Shown: positions 8,257 to 17,281 of the stretch, piece by piece
Layout of the letters: each line of letters opens with the position of its first letter
How positions within the stretch are numbered: the first letter of the stretch is position 1
Assembly (NCBI RefSeq): GCF_001905655.1
Contig: NZ_JMHT01000023.1
Coordinates: 1 to 64,000, forward strand
From: Mycobacterium sp. ST-F2
GTDB taxonomy: Bacteria > Actinomycetota > Actinomycetes > Mycobacteriales > Mycobacteriaceae
Reading direction: 5' to 3'
Length of the DNA: 64,000 bases
Notes under the pieces: generated by a model
Told to the model about the DNA's origin: nothing
The model's database searches: none
The model's input: the letters and a program-made list of their open reading frames with translations, nothing else
Translations under genes and position numbers: made by a program

Positions 8257-8301
8257 GTGAACTCGGTCGAGACTTTGCGAAAAAGTCGCGACCAAGTTCA
8301 C
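8257..8301 (-). terminator. Hairpin after ppnP
   Basis: Arms of 20 nt (8257-8276 starting GTGAACTCGG, and 8282-8301) match at 18 positions with a 5-nt loop. It starts 14 nt past the ppnP stop. There is no U-tract. It also lies just upstream of the esterase start, so it would insulate the two genes. Confidence 0.6.
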
Positions 8302-8314
8302 CGTGGGCGGAAAG

Positions 8315-8599
8315 TTACCGGTATTCGCAGAGGTAGGCGGTCTCGACCTCGACGCGCACGCCGAACTTGCTGTCGGCCGGCACCGTGAATTGCGTTCCGG
8401 CAGCATAGGTTTCCCACTCGTCACTACCGGGCAGCTTGACGGTCAGGGCGCCGGACACCACGTGCATGATCTCGAGGCTCGAAGTCCCGAATTCGTACTC
8501 GCCGACAGCCATGACACCGACGGTCGCGGGGCCCTCGGCGGGCGCGAACGCGATCGATGCGACCTTGCCATCGAAGTACTCATTGACCTTGAACAACAC
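8315..8599 (-). CDS. ppnP: Pyrimidine/purine nucleoside phosphorylase (DUF1255 cupin)
   Basis: This 94-residue single-domain cupin of the PpnP (YaiE) family splits nucleosides with phosphate to base and ribose-1-phosphate, for salvage. The opening [15 protein letters not shown], the [19 protein letters not shown] centre and the ending AYLCEYR are all characteristic, and the length is the family's. It is preceded on the same strand by the COG0523 gene (gap about 40 bp), from which it may be co-transcribed. A long hairpin follows its stop. Confidence 0.9.
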   Translation of the reverse strand: MLFKVNEYFDGKVASIAFAPAEGPATVGVMAVGEYEFGTSSLEIMHVVSGALTVKLPGSDEWETYAAGTQFTVPADSKFGVRVEVETAYLCEYR

Positions 8600-8639
8600 A
8601 TCTCCTCGAACTCAGGTGAGGGGCCAGAATATCCGGGGC

Positions 8640-9581
8640 CTACTGCACCACGTACTTGTGGACTCCGAGGATGGCGTTCTCGTCGGCCGGTTCGGTCGTG
8701 CACTCGTGCAGCGCCGCCCGCACCTTCTCGGTGTCCATGCCGGTGCCGATGCACACCAGTTGGGTGCCGGTGCCGCGGCGCTTCTGCAGCCGCAGCGAGC
8801 CGCCCACCAGCTGCAGCAGGTATCGGTGTCCGGCGCCGAAGTCGACGAAACCCTTTGCCCGGTAAAGCCCTTCGGGCCGGTCACGCAGCAGCGCCAGCAA
8901 GCGGCGCGGGTTCAGCACGTCACCGGTGGTGTATTCGACGGACTGGTAGACGGGATGGTCGTGGTCGTGGTCGTGATCGTCGTGCAGCAGCTCGTCGAAC
9001 GACAGCTGGGCCTGCGGGGCGCGCTCCGGGATGTCGATCAGCAGCGTCGGGTCGATGCGCGCGAAATCGGTGGGCTGCACGGGGACTCGCGGATTCTGCG
9101 CGCGAATCCGGGCCACCACGGCGTCGACGTCGGCGACGTCGGAGGCACGATTGAGCACGACGAGGTCAGCGACCGGCAGCCCGTGCCCGAGCTCCGGCTC
9201 GCATCCGTTGACCACCAGGATCAGCCCGGCGTAGTGGAAGTCGTCGGAGTCGGCCGTCATGATGGTCCGCGCCACGGCGGGCGGCTCGGCGACGCCGCTG
9301 GCCTCCACCACGATCAGATCGAGGGCCGGGCGGACGGCCGCCAGCTTGCCCAGCATCTCGGCGACCTCACCGTCCTCGGCGACGCAGCAGATACAGCCGT
9401 TGGACAGTGACGCCATGGCGTCAACCTGACCGGCGACCAGCATCGCGTCGATGTTGACGGACCCGAAGTCGTTGACCAGCACGCCGATTCGCGCTCCGCG
9501 GCCGTTACGCAGCAGGTGGTTCAGCAGCGTGGTCTTGCCCGCACCGAGAAAGCCGGCGACGGCGAGGACGGGCAGGCTCAC
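8640..9581 (-). CDS. COG0523/CobW-type GTP-dependent metallochaperone
   Basis: This 313-residue G3E-family GTPase is thought to deliver or insert a metal (zinc, cobalt or other). The P-loop is GFLGAGKTT (10-18), the metal motif is CICC (Cys63, Cys65, Cys66), and NRASD is in the guanine-specificity position. A His-rich linker with four HD repeats follows (near 195-205), before a CobW C-terminal domain (RAKGFV). The GTG start at 9581 overlaps the menG stop by four bases (GTGA), so translation is probably coupled. The link to menaquinone synthesis is only positional. The client protein and metal are unknown. Confidence 0.85.
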   Translation of the reverse strand: MSLPVLAVAGFLGAGKTTLLNHLLRNGRGARIGVLVNDFGSVNIDAMLVAGQVDAMASLSNGCICCVAEDGEVAEMLGKLAAVRPALDLIVVEASGVAEPPAVARTIMTADSDDFHYAGLILVVNGCEPELGHGLPVADLVVLNRASDVADVDAVVARIRAQNPRVPVQPTDFARIDPTLLIDIPERAPQAQLSFDELLHDDHDHDHDHPVYQSVEYTTGDVLNPRRLLALLRDRPEGLYRAKGFVDFGAGHRYLLQLVGGSLRLQKRRGTGTQLVCIGTGMDTEKVRAALHECTTEPADENAILGVHKYVVQ

Positions 9582-10264
9582 GGCTTGACAGCGGCGTGCA
9601 GCGCGACGATCCCTCCGGTCAGGTTGCGCCAGCGCACCTGCGACCAGCCGGCCGCCTCGATCTTGCGGGCCAGGTCGTCCTGATCGGGCCAGGCCCGGAT
9701 GGACTCGGCGAGATAGACGTACGCCTCGGGGTTGGACGACACCGCGGTGGCCATCGTCGGGAGCGCCTTCATCAGGTACTCCTTGTAGGCCGTCGCGAAC
9801 AGGCGGTTGGTGGGCGTGGAGAACTCGCACACCACCAGGCGGCCGCCGGGGCGGGTCACCCGAGCCATCTCGCGCAGGCCGGCGCTGAAGTCGACGACGT
9901 TGCGCAGCCCGAAGCTGATGGTCACGGCGTCGAAGACGCCGTCGTCGAACGGCAGCTTGGTGGCGTCGCCGGCCACCTTCGGGACGTTGCGGGCCGCACC
10001 GGCGGCGAGCATGCCGACCGAGAAGTCGCAGGCCACACACCAGGCGCCCGACGTCGCGAGCTCGACCGTCGACACCGCCGTCCCAGCGGCGAGGTCCAAA
10101 ACCTTGTCACCTGGGCCGATGCCCAGCGCGGCGCGCGTCTGCCGCCGCCAGAACCGGTCCTGTCCCAGGGACAGCACGGTGTTGGTGATGTCATAGCGAC
10201 GGGCGACGCCGTCGAACATCGACGCAACCTCGTGCGGATCCTTCTCCAATGACGCGCGACTCAC
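9578..10264 (-). CDS. menG: Demethylmenaquinone methyltransferase
   Basis: This 228-residue class I SAM methyltransferase makes menaquinone from demethylmenaquinone, the last methylation step. It shows the UbiE/MenG signatures [12 protein letters not shown], the SAM loop LDLAAGTA (about 56-63), VTISFGLRN and the C-terminal [12 protein letters not shown]. The GTG at 10264 gives [10 protein letters not shown], matching the start of the M. tuberculosis protein Rv0558. A longer frame upstream is not needed. Downstream it overlaps the COG0523 gene by four bases. It is divergent from an SDR gene, with 85 bp holding the promoters. Confidence 0.94.
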   Translation of the reverse strand: MSRASLEKDPHEVASMFDGVARRYDITNTVLSLGQDRFWRRQTRAALGIGPGDKVLDLAAGTAVSTVELATSGAWCVACDFSVGMLAAGAARNVPKVAGDATKLPFDDGVFDAVTISFGLRNVVDFSAGLREMARVTRPGGRLVVCEFSTPTNRLFATAYKEYLMKALPTMATAVSSNPEAYVYLAESIRAWPDQDDLARKIEAAGWSQVRWRNLTGGIVALHAAVKP

Positions 10265-10349
10265 GGATATGACGCTACCGGCTGGTCCTGCGCCCCGCGT
10301 CTGCGGCGGCCCCGGGAATGGAACGGCCACCACGGGAGCTGTAAGCCGC

Positions 10350-11174
10350 ATGGGTCAAAAAGTCTGGTTCATCACGGGGACATCGCGCGGGTTCGGACGC
10401 GAGTGGACGGCTGCCGCGCTGGAGCGCGGCGACAAGGTGGCCGCGACGGCGCGGGACGTGTCGACGCTCGACGACCTCGTCGCCAAGTACGGCGACGCGC
10501 TGCTGCCCGTCGCGCTCGACGTCACCGACCGCGACGCCGACTTCGCCGCTGTGAAGGCGGCGCACGAGCACTTCGGCCGGCTGGACGTCGTCGTCAACAA
10601 CGCGGGCTACGGCCAGTTCGGTTTCATCGAGGAGTTGTCGGAGGCCGAGGCGCGGGATCAGATCGAGACCAACGTCTTCGGCGCGCTGTGGATCACGCAG
10701 GCGGCGCTGCCGTACCTGCGGGCGCAGGGCAGCGGGCACATCATCCAGGTGTCCTCGATCGGTGGCATCAGCGCGTTCGCGGGCCTCGGCGCCTACCACG
10801 CGTCGAAGTGGGCGCTCGAGGGTTTCTCACAGTCGCTGGCCGCCGAAGTGGAGCGGTTCGGTGTACACGTCACCTTGATCGAGCCCGGTGGCTTCGCGAC
10901 CGACTGGGGCGGCGCGTCGGCGAAGCGGACCACGGAACTGCCGGAGTACGACGGACTTCGGGCAGACGTCGCGCGCTGGCGCAGCGAGCGCAATGCGGTA
11001 CCGGGCAGCCCGGAGGCCTCGGCGGCCGCGGTGCTCAAGATCGTCGACGCCGAAAAGCCGCCGCTGCGAGTCTTTTTCGGCAGCGCACCGCTGCAGATCG
11101 CCAAGACCGACTACGAAAACCGGTTGCGCACCTGGGAAGAGTGGCAGCCGGTGTCCGAGCTGGCGCAGGGCTGA
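10350..11174 (+). CDS. Short-chain dehydrogenase/reductase
   Basis: This 274-residue classical SDR has the cofactor motif TGTSRGFG (10-16), NNAG (83-86), a catalytic serine near 136, and Tyr149/Lys153 in YHASK. Arginine follows the TGTS turn, which with the ATAR at the end of beta-2 suggests NADP(H). The substrate cannot be read from sequence. The ATG at 10350 has GGGAG about 12 nt upstream. A longer frame to 10269 overlaps the menG promoter region and was rejected. A small gene of unknown function follows 14 bp downstream and is probably in the same transcript. Confidence 0.85.
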   Translation: MGQKVWFITGTSRGFGREWTAAALERGDKVAATARDVSTLDDLVAKYGDALLPVALDVTDRDADFAAVKAAHEHFGRLDVVVNNAGYGQFGFIEELSEAEARDQIETNVFGALWITQAALPYLRAQGSGHIIQVSSIGGISAFAGLGAYHASKWALEGFSQSLAAEVERFGVHVTLIEPGGFATDWGGASAKRTTELPEYDGLRADVARWRSERNAVPGSPEASAAAVLKIVDAEKPPLRVFFGSAPLQIAKTDYENRLRTWEEWQPVSELAQG

Positions 11175-11188
11175 ACGAAGGAACTCCG

Positions 11189-11464
11189 ATGGCGGGATTG
11201 AAATTCGTCCGACGGGACGACGGGTTGACCTATGAGTTCACCGAAGACGGCGAGGCGCACGGGTTTCCGTCGTACAAGCGGGTCGATCTGGACATCTGGT
11301 GCCGGCGGCTGCCGCACTTCGGGTGGGTGGTGTGCACGGAGCGGGGCGCGGTGTCGAGTCGCCCGTTCGACCACGCGGGGTTCGGTTACCTGCCGCCCGA
11401 GGGTGCGTGGGTGAGTCGCAAGGACGACCGCTCGTATGTGTACGACCTGGTCCATGTGAGCTGA
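11189..11464 (+). CDS. Small protein of unknown function
   Basis: This is a 91-residue hydrophilic protein, rich in aromatic residues (DIWCRRLPHFGW, FGYLPPEGAW, RSYVYDLVHV), without a signal peptide or membrane segment. I do not recognise a family. The ATG at 11189 has GAAGGAA about 8 nt upstream and the gene follows the SDR closely, so it is probably the second gene of that operon. GC and codon pattern match its neighbours. Two hairpins follow its stop. Confidence 0.65.
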   Translation: MAGLKFVRRDDGLTYEFTEDGEAHGFPSYKRVDLDIWCRRLPHFGWVVCTERGAVSSRPFDHAGFGYLPPEGAWVSRKDDRSYVYDLVHVS

Positions 11465-11470
11465 TCTTCT

Positions 11471-11511
11471 CTGATCGAGCGTGCGTGTTCTGCGCAAGCA
11501 CGCTCGATCAG
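11471..11511. terminator. Hairpin after SDR operon
   Basis: Perfect 14-bp arms (CTGATCGAGCGTGC, 11471-11484 and complement 11498-11511) flank a 13-nt loop, 6 nt past the stop of the 91-residue gene. There is no U-tract. Confidence 0.65.
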
Positions 11512-11539
11512 CATGTGCAGTTTCGTCGCGCTCGGCGGC

Positions 11540-11603
11540 CGCGAGCGGGACGTTTGTGTACACCAAATACGGTGTGTCGCCGTACAAACACGGGCCGCTC
11601 GCG
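11540..11603. terminator. Second hairpin, on the mgtA side
   Basis: Outer arms CGCGAGCGG (11540-11548) and CCGCTCGCG (11595-11603) are perfect. An inner stem of GTTTGTGTAC/GTACAAACAC type continues with a small internal bulge. It ends 9 nt from the mgtA stop, so it is probably the mgtA terminator. The two hairpins account for most of the 147-bp convergent gap. Confidence 0.55.
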
Positions 11604-11611
11604 GGAAATAA

Positions 11612-12739
11612 CTAGGCAGCGAGGGCGCGGCGCTCGCCGAGGACGGCGGCATAGTGGCCGAGCAGTTCGTCGCACACGGCGGGCCAGGTGCGGCCCAGCA
11701 CGCTGCGGCGGGCGGCGAGCGAGTAGCGGGACCGCTCGGCGAGCAGGTGATCGACCGCGGCCGGCAGCGCCGCCTCGAAATCCGCTACCGGCAATAGCAA
11801 TCCGGTGTGCATGGGCGTCACCAGGTCACGCGGGCCGCCGGCATCGGGCGCGATGACCGGCAGACCCGACGCCATGGCCTCCTGGACGGCCTGACAGAAC
11901 GTCTCGTGCTCCCCCGGGTGCACGAAAACGTCCATGCTGGCGTATGCCGTGGCCAGTTCCCGGCCGTACAGCGCGCCGGTGAAAACCGCTGTGGGCATGA
12001 GTTTTTCGAGCTTGGTCTGGTCGATGCCCTCACCGACCACCACGAGCTGCAGGTCGTCGCGTCCGGCCAGCGCGGCCAGCCGCTCCACGTGCTTCTCCGG
12101 CGCCAGTCGGCCGACGAAACCCACCACCGGCTTGCCCTCGGGCGACCACTGCGCCCGCAGCGCGGTGCTGCGCGCCGATGGCGCGAAACCGGTGACGTCG
12201 ACGCCGCGACCCCACTTGTGCACACGCGGAATCCGTTGGGTGACAAGGTCTTCCATCGTCGCGCTGGACGGCGCGAGAGTCCGGTCAGCACGCGAGTGCA
12301 GGTGCCGGTTCCAGGCCCACGCGGTTTTCGTCATCATGCCGACGCCGTAACTCTGCGCGAAACCGGCGATGTCGGTCTGGAACACCGCGACGGTCGGGAT
12401 GCCGAGGAAGCGCGCGGCGTGCAGGCCGCCGTAACCCAGCAGCGCGGGCGAGGCCAGGTGCACCACGTCGGGCTGAAAATCGCGCAGTACCCGCACCATT
12501 CGCGGCCGCGGCACACCCAGCGGCAACGACGTCACCTTGGGGAACATCCGGGACGGGATGCGGTGCACGGGCACATCGCCGTGGAAAGTGTCCGCGGGCT
12601 TTTCACCCCGGGGCGTGTCGGGCGCGATGACCAGCGCCTGATGGCCGTTCCGGTGGAGGTGCTCCAGCACCCGGAGCACCGAATTGGTGACGCCGTTGAC
12701 ATTCGGGAGAAAGGACTCCGCCACGATCGCAACTCGCAC
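11612..12739 (-). CDS. mgtA: GDP-mannose-dependent alpha-mannosyltransferase MgtA
   Basis: This 375-residue GT4 glycosyltransferase corresponds to M. tuberculosis Rv0557 (MgtA, earlier called PimB), which transfers mannose from GDP-mannose onto a glucuronosyl glycolipid on the lipomannan side. The N-terminal Rossmann domain starts [25 protein letters not shown] opens the C-terminal domain, and the EX7E motif is in [14 protein letters not shown]. The GTG at 12739 gives the conserved start, and the open frame beyond it was not used. It is divergent from a lipoprotein gene. Confidence 0.92.
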   Translation of the reverse strand: MRVAIVAESFLPNVNGVTNSVLRVLEHLHRNGHQALVIAPDTPRGEKPADTFHGDVPVHRIPSRMFPKVTSLPLGVPRPRMVRVLRDFQPDVVHLASPALLGYGGLHAARFLGIPTVAVFQTDIAGFAQSYGVGMMTKTAWAWNRHLHSRADRTLAPSSATMEDLVTQRIPRVHKWGRGVDVTGFAPSARSTALRAQWSPEGKPVVGFVGRLAPEKHVERLAALAGRDDLQLVVVGEGIDQTKLEKLMPTAVFTGALYGRELATAYASMDVFVHPGEHETFCQAVQEAMASGLPVIAPDAGGPRDLVTPMHTGLLLPVADFEAALPAAVDHLLAERSRYSLAARRSVLGRTWPAVCDELLGHYAAVLGERRALAA

Positions 12740-12861
12740 ACCTGCAGGCTGGCAGCGCAGCCTGACCGTCAGGTGACCGTCAGGGATCCGCGACGCGAAG
12801 ACACGCACAACTCGGGTACCACCGGTATCGTCTGTCGCACCGCGGCGAGAAAGGGGTCGGC

Positions 12862-13545
12862 ATGCGTCTACCTCGGCTGATCCTTGTTCTGGCCACCGCG
12901 CTGGCGCTTCTCACCGCATCAACCGGCTGCGGCCGCACCGTCACCGGATCGGCACTGCGGGACCCGGATCTGCCGGGCGTCACCCTCACCGCGGACGGCT
13001 TCGGCATCATCGCGGGCCGGCCCGACGCCCCCGCGCAGATCGAGGTGTACACCGAGCCGCAATGCACTCACTGCGCGCACCTGCAGGACACCGACGGGCC
13101 GGAGATGAAGAGCCTGATCGCCCTCGGCCTGCTGACCGTCACCTACCGCCCGGTGACATTCCTGGACACCGAGTACGGCTATTCGGCCAAGGTCGCCAAC
13201 GCGATGTTCCTGGCCGCCGCACACGGCACGTCGGCGCCCGCCCTGCAGGCGTACGTCGCGACGCTGTGGGGCCACCAGAATCCGGGCGGGTCGGCACCGT
13301 CGGACGGTCAGCTCGCGGGCTGGGCCGCCGACGCCGGCGTCAGCGCCGAGGCCGTGGCCACCATCCAGTTCGGTGAACACGCCGTCGACACCGACGAGAT
13401 GACGATGACCAACGAGACCCGGCTGCAGGAGATCCGCGACGGCGATGCGGGCACACCCACGGTGTACGACCTCACCGGCAACACCGTGGTGGACATCCAG
13501 GAAACCGGGTGGCTGGCGAAGCTGACGGCGGGGCGGCAGACCTAA
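12862..13545 (+). CDS. Secreted lipoprotein with DsbA-like thioredoxin fold
   Basis: This 227-residue exported protein has a signal peptide with lipobox LTASTGC (lipidated Cys23), then a thioredoxin fold of the DsbA/Thioredoxin_4 type with CTHC (Cys68, Cys71). [10 protein letters not shown] provides the conserved cis-proline region. It probably catalyses disulfide exchange in the cell envelope. The ATG at 12862 has AAAGGGG about 8 nt upstream. The final four bases overlap the convergent DUF3592 gene. It is divergent from mgtA and not obviously part of the men operon. Confidence 0.85.
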   Translation: MRLPRLILVLATALALLTASTGCGRTVTGSALRDPDLPGVTLTADGFGIIAGRPDAPAQIEVYTEPQCTHCAHLQDTDGPEMKSLIALGLLTVTYRPVTFLDTEYGYSAKVANAMFLAAAHGTSAPALQAYVATLWGHQNPGGSAPSDGQLAGWAADAGVSAEAVATIQFGEHAVDTDEMTMTNETRLQEIRDGDAGTPTVYDLTGNTVVDIQETGWLAKLTAGRQT

Positions 13546-14045
13546 CCCAGCCGGCGCTGCACGAGAGTGACGATGCCGAGCAGCACACCGGCGACCAACC
13601 AGCCGACGACGGCGATCGAGCCGGCCGGGATGACGGCCAGCGACGCGTTGCGGTTCTGCACCCGCACCAGGTCCGGGTTGCTGCGGTCGTATTCGACGTA
13701 GATGCGCATCCCGGTCTCCAGCTCGGACGGGTACAGCACGCCGAGTTCGGGCCGGTAGGTGACGCGGTCGGGCGTCACGAACTCGATGGTGGAGCGCCGC
13801 GGACCGGCCGAGAGCACCTCGGCGGCCGCGGTTCCCATGTTGTGCTCGATCTGCTGATCGTTGCGCCACGCCCCCAGCACCAGCAGCACCGATTGCAGTG
13901 TCACCAGGCAGGCCATGATGACGATGCCGATCCGGATCCGGCGGATGACGCGCTGTGACCGGGTCTCCTCGCCGTTGCCGAAGAGACGCAGGATCAGGTT
14001 GTCCCACAACGTGTTCAACCGGCAGCGCAGGGGTTCGGGAATCAC
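13542..14045 (-). CDS. DUF3592 membrane protein (Rv0556-like)
   Basis: This is a 167-residue membrane protein with two transmembrane segments, about 39-60 and 140-160 ([17 protein letters not shown]). They flank an extracytoplasmic beta-rich domain ([24 protein letters not shown]) typical of DUF3592. Function is unknown. The GTG at 14045 overlaps the menD stop by four bases (GTGA), and the longer frame upstream lies inside menD and was rejected. Coupling to menD is conserved, from memory, in M. tuberculosis (Rv0555-Rv0556). Confidence 0.85.
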   Translation of the reverse strand: MIPEPLRCRLNTLWDNLILRLFGNGEETRSQRVIRRIRIGIVIMACLVTLQSVLLVLGAWRNDQQIEHNMGTAAAEVLSAGPRRSTIEFVTPDRVTYRPELGVLYPSELETGMRIYVEYDRSNPDLVRVQNRNASLAVIPAGSIAVVGWLVAGVLLGIVTLVQRRLG

Positions 14046-15679
14046 GGAGCGGCCTTGATCGCCGCCCGTATCGAAGCGTGCAACGACCGTAGGGTGGACC
14101 GGTCGGCCTTGACCTCCAGCACCCGCATCCCATCGAACGGTTCGCGCAGCGCGGCGGCCAGTCCGTCGGCCTCCACCTGCCGGCACTCGACGTGGTACGC
14201 CCGGCACAGGGCGGCGACGTCGACGTCGTGCGGGGTGCCGAAGATGCGCGACGACACGTCGGAGAACCGGGGATCGCCCTGCTCCAGCAGCTCGAAGATG
14301 CCACCGCCGTTGTCGTTGGAGACCACGATGGTCAGCGCCTTCGGTGTCGGCTCGGTGGGGCCGATCAGCAGGCCCGAGCTGTCGTGGACGAAGGTCAGGT
14401 CACCGATGAGCGCGACGGTCCGGCCCGAGGTGTGGGCGAGCGCGGCGCCGATGGCCGTCGACACCGTGCCGTCGATACCGGCGACGCCGCGGTTGGACCG
14501 CACCGAGATGCCGTGCGAGTTCAGCCCGACCAGCGCGGCGTCCCGCACCGGGTTGGAGGCGCCGAGCACCAGCTGGTCGCCGGGCTGCAGGCCGTCGGCG
14601 ACGGCCGCCGCCACGTGCAGGCCGGTGGTCAGTTCGTAGGCCGCGAGCTGGTCACGCACGGCGTGCTCGGCACGGGCGTTGGCGTCGGCACACTTCGCGA
14701 GCCAGGCCGGATCGGGCGTGCCGGAGGTGATGGCGCGGGTGCCGGTGGCCTGCGAGTTGCCCGACACGTCGGGCCAGCGCGGGCCGGTGGTCAGCGCGTA
14801 GACGGGCGTGTGTGGGTCGGCCAGCAGGGTGGACACCGGCCGGTGCAGCGTCGGGCGGCCCAGCATGATCACCTGCTGCGGCCGGACCAGCGACAGCGCC
14901 AGCGGGTGCAGCGGGTTGTCGGCCGGCGGCGCGGTCGGTTCGGCGACGGTCGGCAGGTGCGCCAGGTTCTCGTGGCGGCCCGCGCCATGGCCGGCGATGA
15001 CGACCGTGTCGGCCGTCAGGCCGATCTCGAGGGGCTGGTCGAACGTGACGGGCGGCGTGTACGTCCACGGCCGGCCGTCGGGGCGGCCTTCCGGCGCGTA
15101 GGGGCCATCTTCGGCGGTGTCCGGGACCAGCGGCTCCCGCAGCGGGATGTCGAACTGCACGGGTCCGGCATTGGCGGTGCGAGAACCCTTGGCCGCCACC
15201 AGAACCCGGCACGTCGCCGACCGCCACTGTGCGTTGGCCGCGGCCACGTCGGCCGTCGGCTCGGCGAGGCCGAGGCTGATGGTGGCCCGCACCTGGTTGC
15301 CGAAATAGCCGAGCTGCTCCATGGTCTGGTTGGCGCCGGTGCCCAGTAGTTCGTAGGGCCGGTTGGCGCTCAGCACGATCAGCGGCACGCGGGCGTAGTT
15401 GGCTTCGATCACCGCCGGGCCGAGATTGGCGACTGCGGTACCCGACGTCATCGCGATGCACACCGGCGAGCCGGCCGAAACCGCCAGCCCGACGGCCAGG
15501 TAGCCGGCGGTGCGCTCGTCGATGCGGACATGCAGCCGCAAGCGGCCGGCCCGGTCGGCGTCGGCCAGCGCGAACGCCAGCGGGGCGTTACGCGAACCGG
15601 GGCACAGCACCACGTCGCGGACGCCGCCGCGAATCAGTTCGTCGACGACGACCCGCGCCTGAATCGTCGACGGGTTCAT
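14042..15679 (-). CDS. menD: SEPHCHC synthase MenD
   Basis: This 545-residue thiamine-diphosphate enzyme joins isochorismate and 2-oxoglutarate to give SEPHCHC, the first committed step of classical menaquinone synthesis. It shows the N-terminal pyrimidine-binding domain with [11 protein letters not shown] and [11 protein letters not shown] (the catalytic Glu lies in this part), the central domain, and the C-terminal ThDP motif GDLTFVHD...NDNGGGIF. Length and ends match the family. It lies 12 bp after bpoC's stop and is coupled to the DUF3592 gene. Confidence 0.95.
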   Translation of the reverse strand: MNPSTIQARVVVDELIRGGVRDVVLCPGSRNAPLAFALADADRAGRLRLHVRIDERTAGYLAVGLAVSAGSPVCIAMTSGTAVANLGPAVIEANYARVPLIVLSANRPYELLGTGANQTMEQLGYFGNQVRATISLGLAEPTADVAAANAQWRSATCRVLVAAKGSRTANAGPVQFDIPLREPLVPDTAEDGPYAPEGRPDGRPWTYTPPVTFDQPLEIGLTADTVVIAGHGAGRHENLAHLPTVAEPTAPPADNPLHPLALSLVRPQQVIMLGRPTLHRPVSTLLADPHTPVYALTTGPRWPDVSGNSQATGTRAITSGTPDPAWLAKCADANARAEHAVRDQLAAYELTTGLHVAAAVADGLQPGDQLVLGASNPVRDAALVGLNSHGISVRSNRGVAGIDGTVSTAIGAALAHTSGRTVALIGDLTFVHDSSGLLIGPTEPTPKALTIVVSNDNGGGIFELLEQGDPRFSDVSSRIFGTPHDVDVAALCRAYHVECRQVEADGLAAALREPFDGMRVLEVKADRSTLRSLHASIRAAIKAAP

Positions 15680-15691
15680 TGCTACAGCGTG

Positions 15692-16480
15692 TCACACCGG
15701 GTTGGCAGCGAAGAATTCCAGCGCGGCGGCGTTCACCGCATCGGGACGCTCGATGAAGCCGAGGTGGCCGGCGTCGGGGATCTCCAGATAGCGGCCCAGC
15801 GGAATGGCGTCGGCCACTTCCTTGGACAGGTGCGGCGGCAGGACCACGTCGTCGGCGAACCCGATCACCTGCACCGGCACCGCGATCTGCCGGTAGGCCG
15901 GCAGCCGGTTGGTCTCCGGCGCGACGGCCAGCTGGGCCCGCAGACCCGGCGTGGGCTTGGTCGGCCACATGGTGAACATCTCGATCCAGTCCTGGACGGC
16001 GCGGTCGTCGTTCAGGGTCTTGGGTGAAAAGTTCTCCAGCAGACGGTTTTTCGCGTCCACCTCGGGCGGCAGCTCGATTCCCGCCGCCAGCAATGCCCGC
16101 TCCGCCTCACGGAAGAAGGTGCGGGCCCGGTCCTCGCGGCCGCGGGTGGCCATCAGCACGGCCGACGACACCAACTCGGGCCGGGCGACCATGAGCTCCT
16201 GGGCGATGAACGACCCCATGGAGACGCCGACCACACGCACCGGGCCGCCGACCACCTTGTTTATCAGCGACGCCGTGTCCGCGACCACCTGGTCGGTGCC
16301 GAAGCCGATGGCGTTCTCGGTGGCGCCGATGCCGCGGTTGTCGAAGGTGATGCAGCGATAGCCGGCCCGCTGGAACGCCGGTACCTGGTGCAGGTGCCAG
16401 GTGCGTCCCGCGCCGCCCCGGCCCGCGATGAACAGCACCGGCTCGCCGGATCCGCCACGGTCGTCGAATGCCAGATTCAC
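15692..16480 (-). CDS. bpoC: Alpha/beta hydrolase BpoC (possible SHCHC synthase MenH role)
   Basis: This 262-residue alpha/beta hydrolase matches M. tuberculosis Rv0554. The nucleophile Ser88 is in GVSMGS, an acid residue follows at ADDVV, and the His is in DAGHLGF. The protein has been called a non-haem peroxidase. Its place directly before menD suggests the MenH step (SHCHC formation), but that is inference. The GTG at 16480 aligns with the remembered N-terminus, and TAACCT (16493-16488) stands 7 nt before it, so a leaderless mRNA that begins the bpoC-menD-DUF3592 operon is likely. A 24-bp-stem hairpin just upstream insulates it. Confidence 0.88.
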   Translation of the reverse strand: MNLAFDDRGGSGEPVLFIAGRGGAGRTWHLHQVPAFQRAGYRCITFDNRGIGATENAIGFGTDQVVADTASLINKVVGGPVRVVGVSMGSFIAQELMVARPELVSSAVLMATRGREDRARTFFREAERALLAAGIELPPEVDAKNRLLENFSPKTLNDDRAVQDWIEMFTMWPTKPTPGLRAQLAVAPETNRLPAYRQIAVPVQVIGFADDVVLPPHLSKEVADAIPLGRYLEIPDAGHLGFIERPDAVNAAALEFFAANPV

Positions 16481-16487
16481 CCGGCCG

Positions 16488-16493
16488 AGGTTA
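16488..16493 (-). promoter_or_regulatory. Probable -10 box of the bpoC-menD operon
   Basis: TAACCT on the minus strand, 7 nt before the bpoC GTG, fits TANNNT placed for a leaderless start. No clear -35 is visible because the terminator hairpin begins 9 bp further upstream. Confidence 0.45.
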
Positions 16494-16501
16494 CTGGACC
16501 C

Positions 16502-16554
16502 GGGATTTGTGCACGATTTTCCGCGGTCGGCGCGGAAAATCGTGCACAAATCCC
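16502..16554 (-). terminator. 24-bp perfect-stem hairpin after the PfpI gene
   Basis: Arms 16502-16525 (GGGATTTGTGCACGATTTTC then CGCG) and 16531-16554 are perfectly complementary around the loop GTCGG. The hairpin begins 4 nt past the stop of the DJ-1/PfpI gene. A related hairpin with the same GATTTGTGCACGA arm lies at 47194-47242. Confidence 0.7.
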
Positions 16555-16558
16555 TCGG

Positions 16559-17272
16559 TCAGCGGCGCGATCGGACGCGCTTGATGGCCTGGTCCCACAG
16601 CAGCAGCGTGGTGGACTTGAGCGCCGTCGGCTTGAGCAGCTCACGGGACATCAGCGCCGTCGCCGTGGCCTTGGTGGCGGCCGACGCCTTCGACATGTGC
16701 CCGGAGTCGAACGGCGGCTGCGGGTCGTACTCCATGGACAGCTGGATGGCTTTGGCCTTGTCATCACCGGCGATCTGACCCGCGAGCCAGAGGCCGAGGT
16801 CGATGCCGGCAGAGACGCCCGCGCACGTGACGATGCGGTCCCCGGCCGGCACGATCCGCTCGTCCGTGACGGGTTCGGCGCCGAAGGTGCGCAGCAGTTG
16901 CACGGCCGCCCAGTGCGACGTCGCGCGCTTACCGGTGAGCAGACCCGCGGCGCCCAGGATCACCGAACCAGAACAGACCGACGCCGTCCAGGTCGTGGTC
17001 TTATGGGCGCGCCGGACCCAGTCGAGCACCTTCTCGTCGCGCGCGTGCTCCATGGTGCTGAACCCGCCCGGGATCAGGATGATGTCGGGCGACGGGGTCT
17101 CGTCGAACGAATGCGTGGCGCCGACCAACAGCACGCCGGAGTCGGCGGCGATGGGGCCGGGCTCGTGCCAGACGAAGCGCACCTCGGTGTCGGGCAGCCA
17201 GCGCAACGACTCATAGGGCCCGATGAAGTCGAGGGCCGTGAACCCCGGGTACAGGACGATGGCAACTTGCAT
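16559..17272 (-). CDS. DJ-1/PfpI-family protein resembling isonitrile hydratase
   Basis: This 237-residue protein of the DJ-1/PfpI superfamily has nucleophile Cys100 in SVCSGS, with GAAGLLTGKRATSHWA after it and AGVSAGIDLGL near 155. The pattern EPGPIAADSG, PGG at 68-70, and the C-terminal LSMEYDPQPPFDSG is what I remember of Pseudomonas putida isonitrile hydratase, which adds water to isonitriles to give formamides. It lies directly downstream of a GlxA regulator (9-bp gap, GGGAGAA RBS), itself next to the isonitrile-lipopeptide operon. That makes an isonitrile-directed role attractive but unproven. Other possibilities are a glyoxalase III or an amidase-like activity. Confidence 0.72.
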   Translation of the reverse strand: MQVAIVLYPGFTALDFIGPYESLRWLPDTEVRFVWHEPGPIAADSGVLLVGATHSFDETPSPDIILIPGGFSTMEHARDEKVLDWVRRAHKTTTWTASVCSGSVILGAAGLLTGKRATSHWAAVQLLRTFGAEPVTDERIVPAGDRIVTCAGVSAGIDLGLWLAGQIAGDDKAKAIQLSMEYDPQPPFDSGHMSKASAATKATATALMSRELLKPTALKSTTLLLWDQAIKRVRSRR

Positions 17273-17281
17273 GATTTCTCC

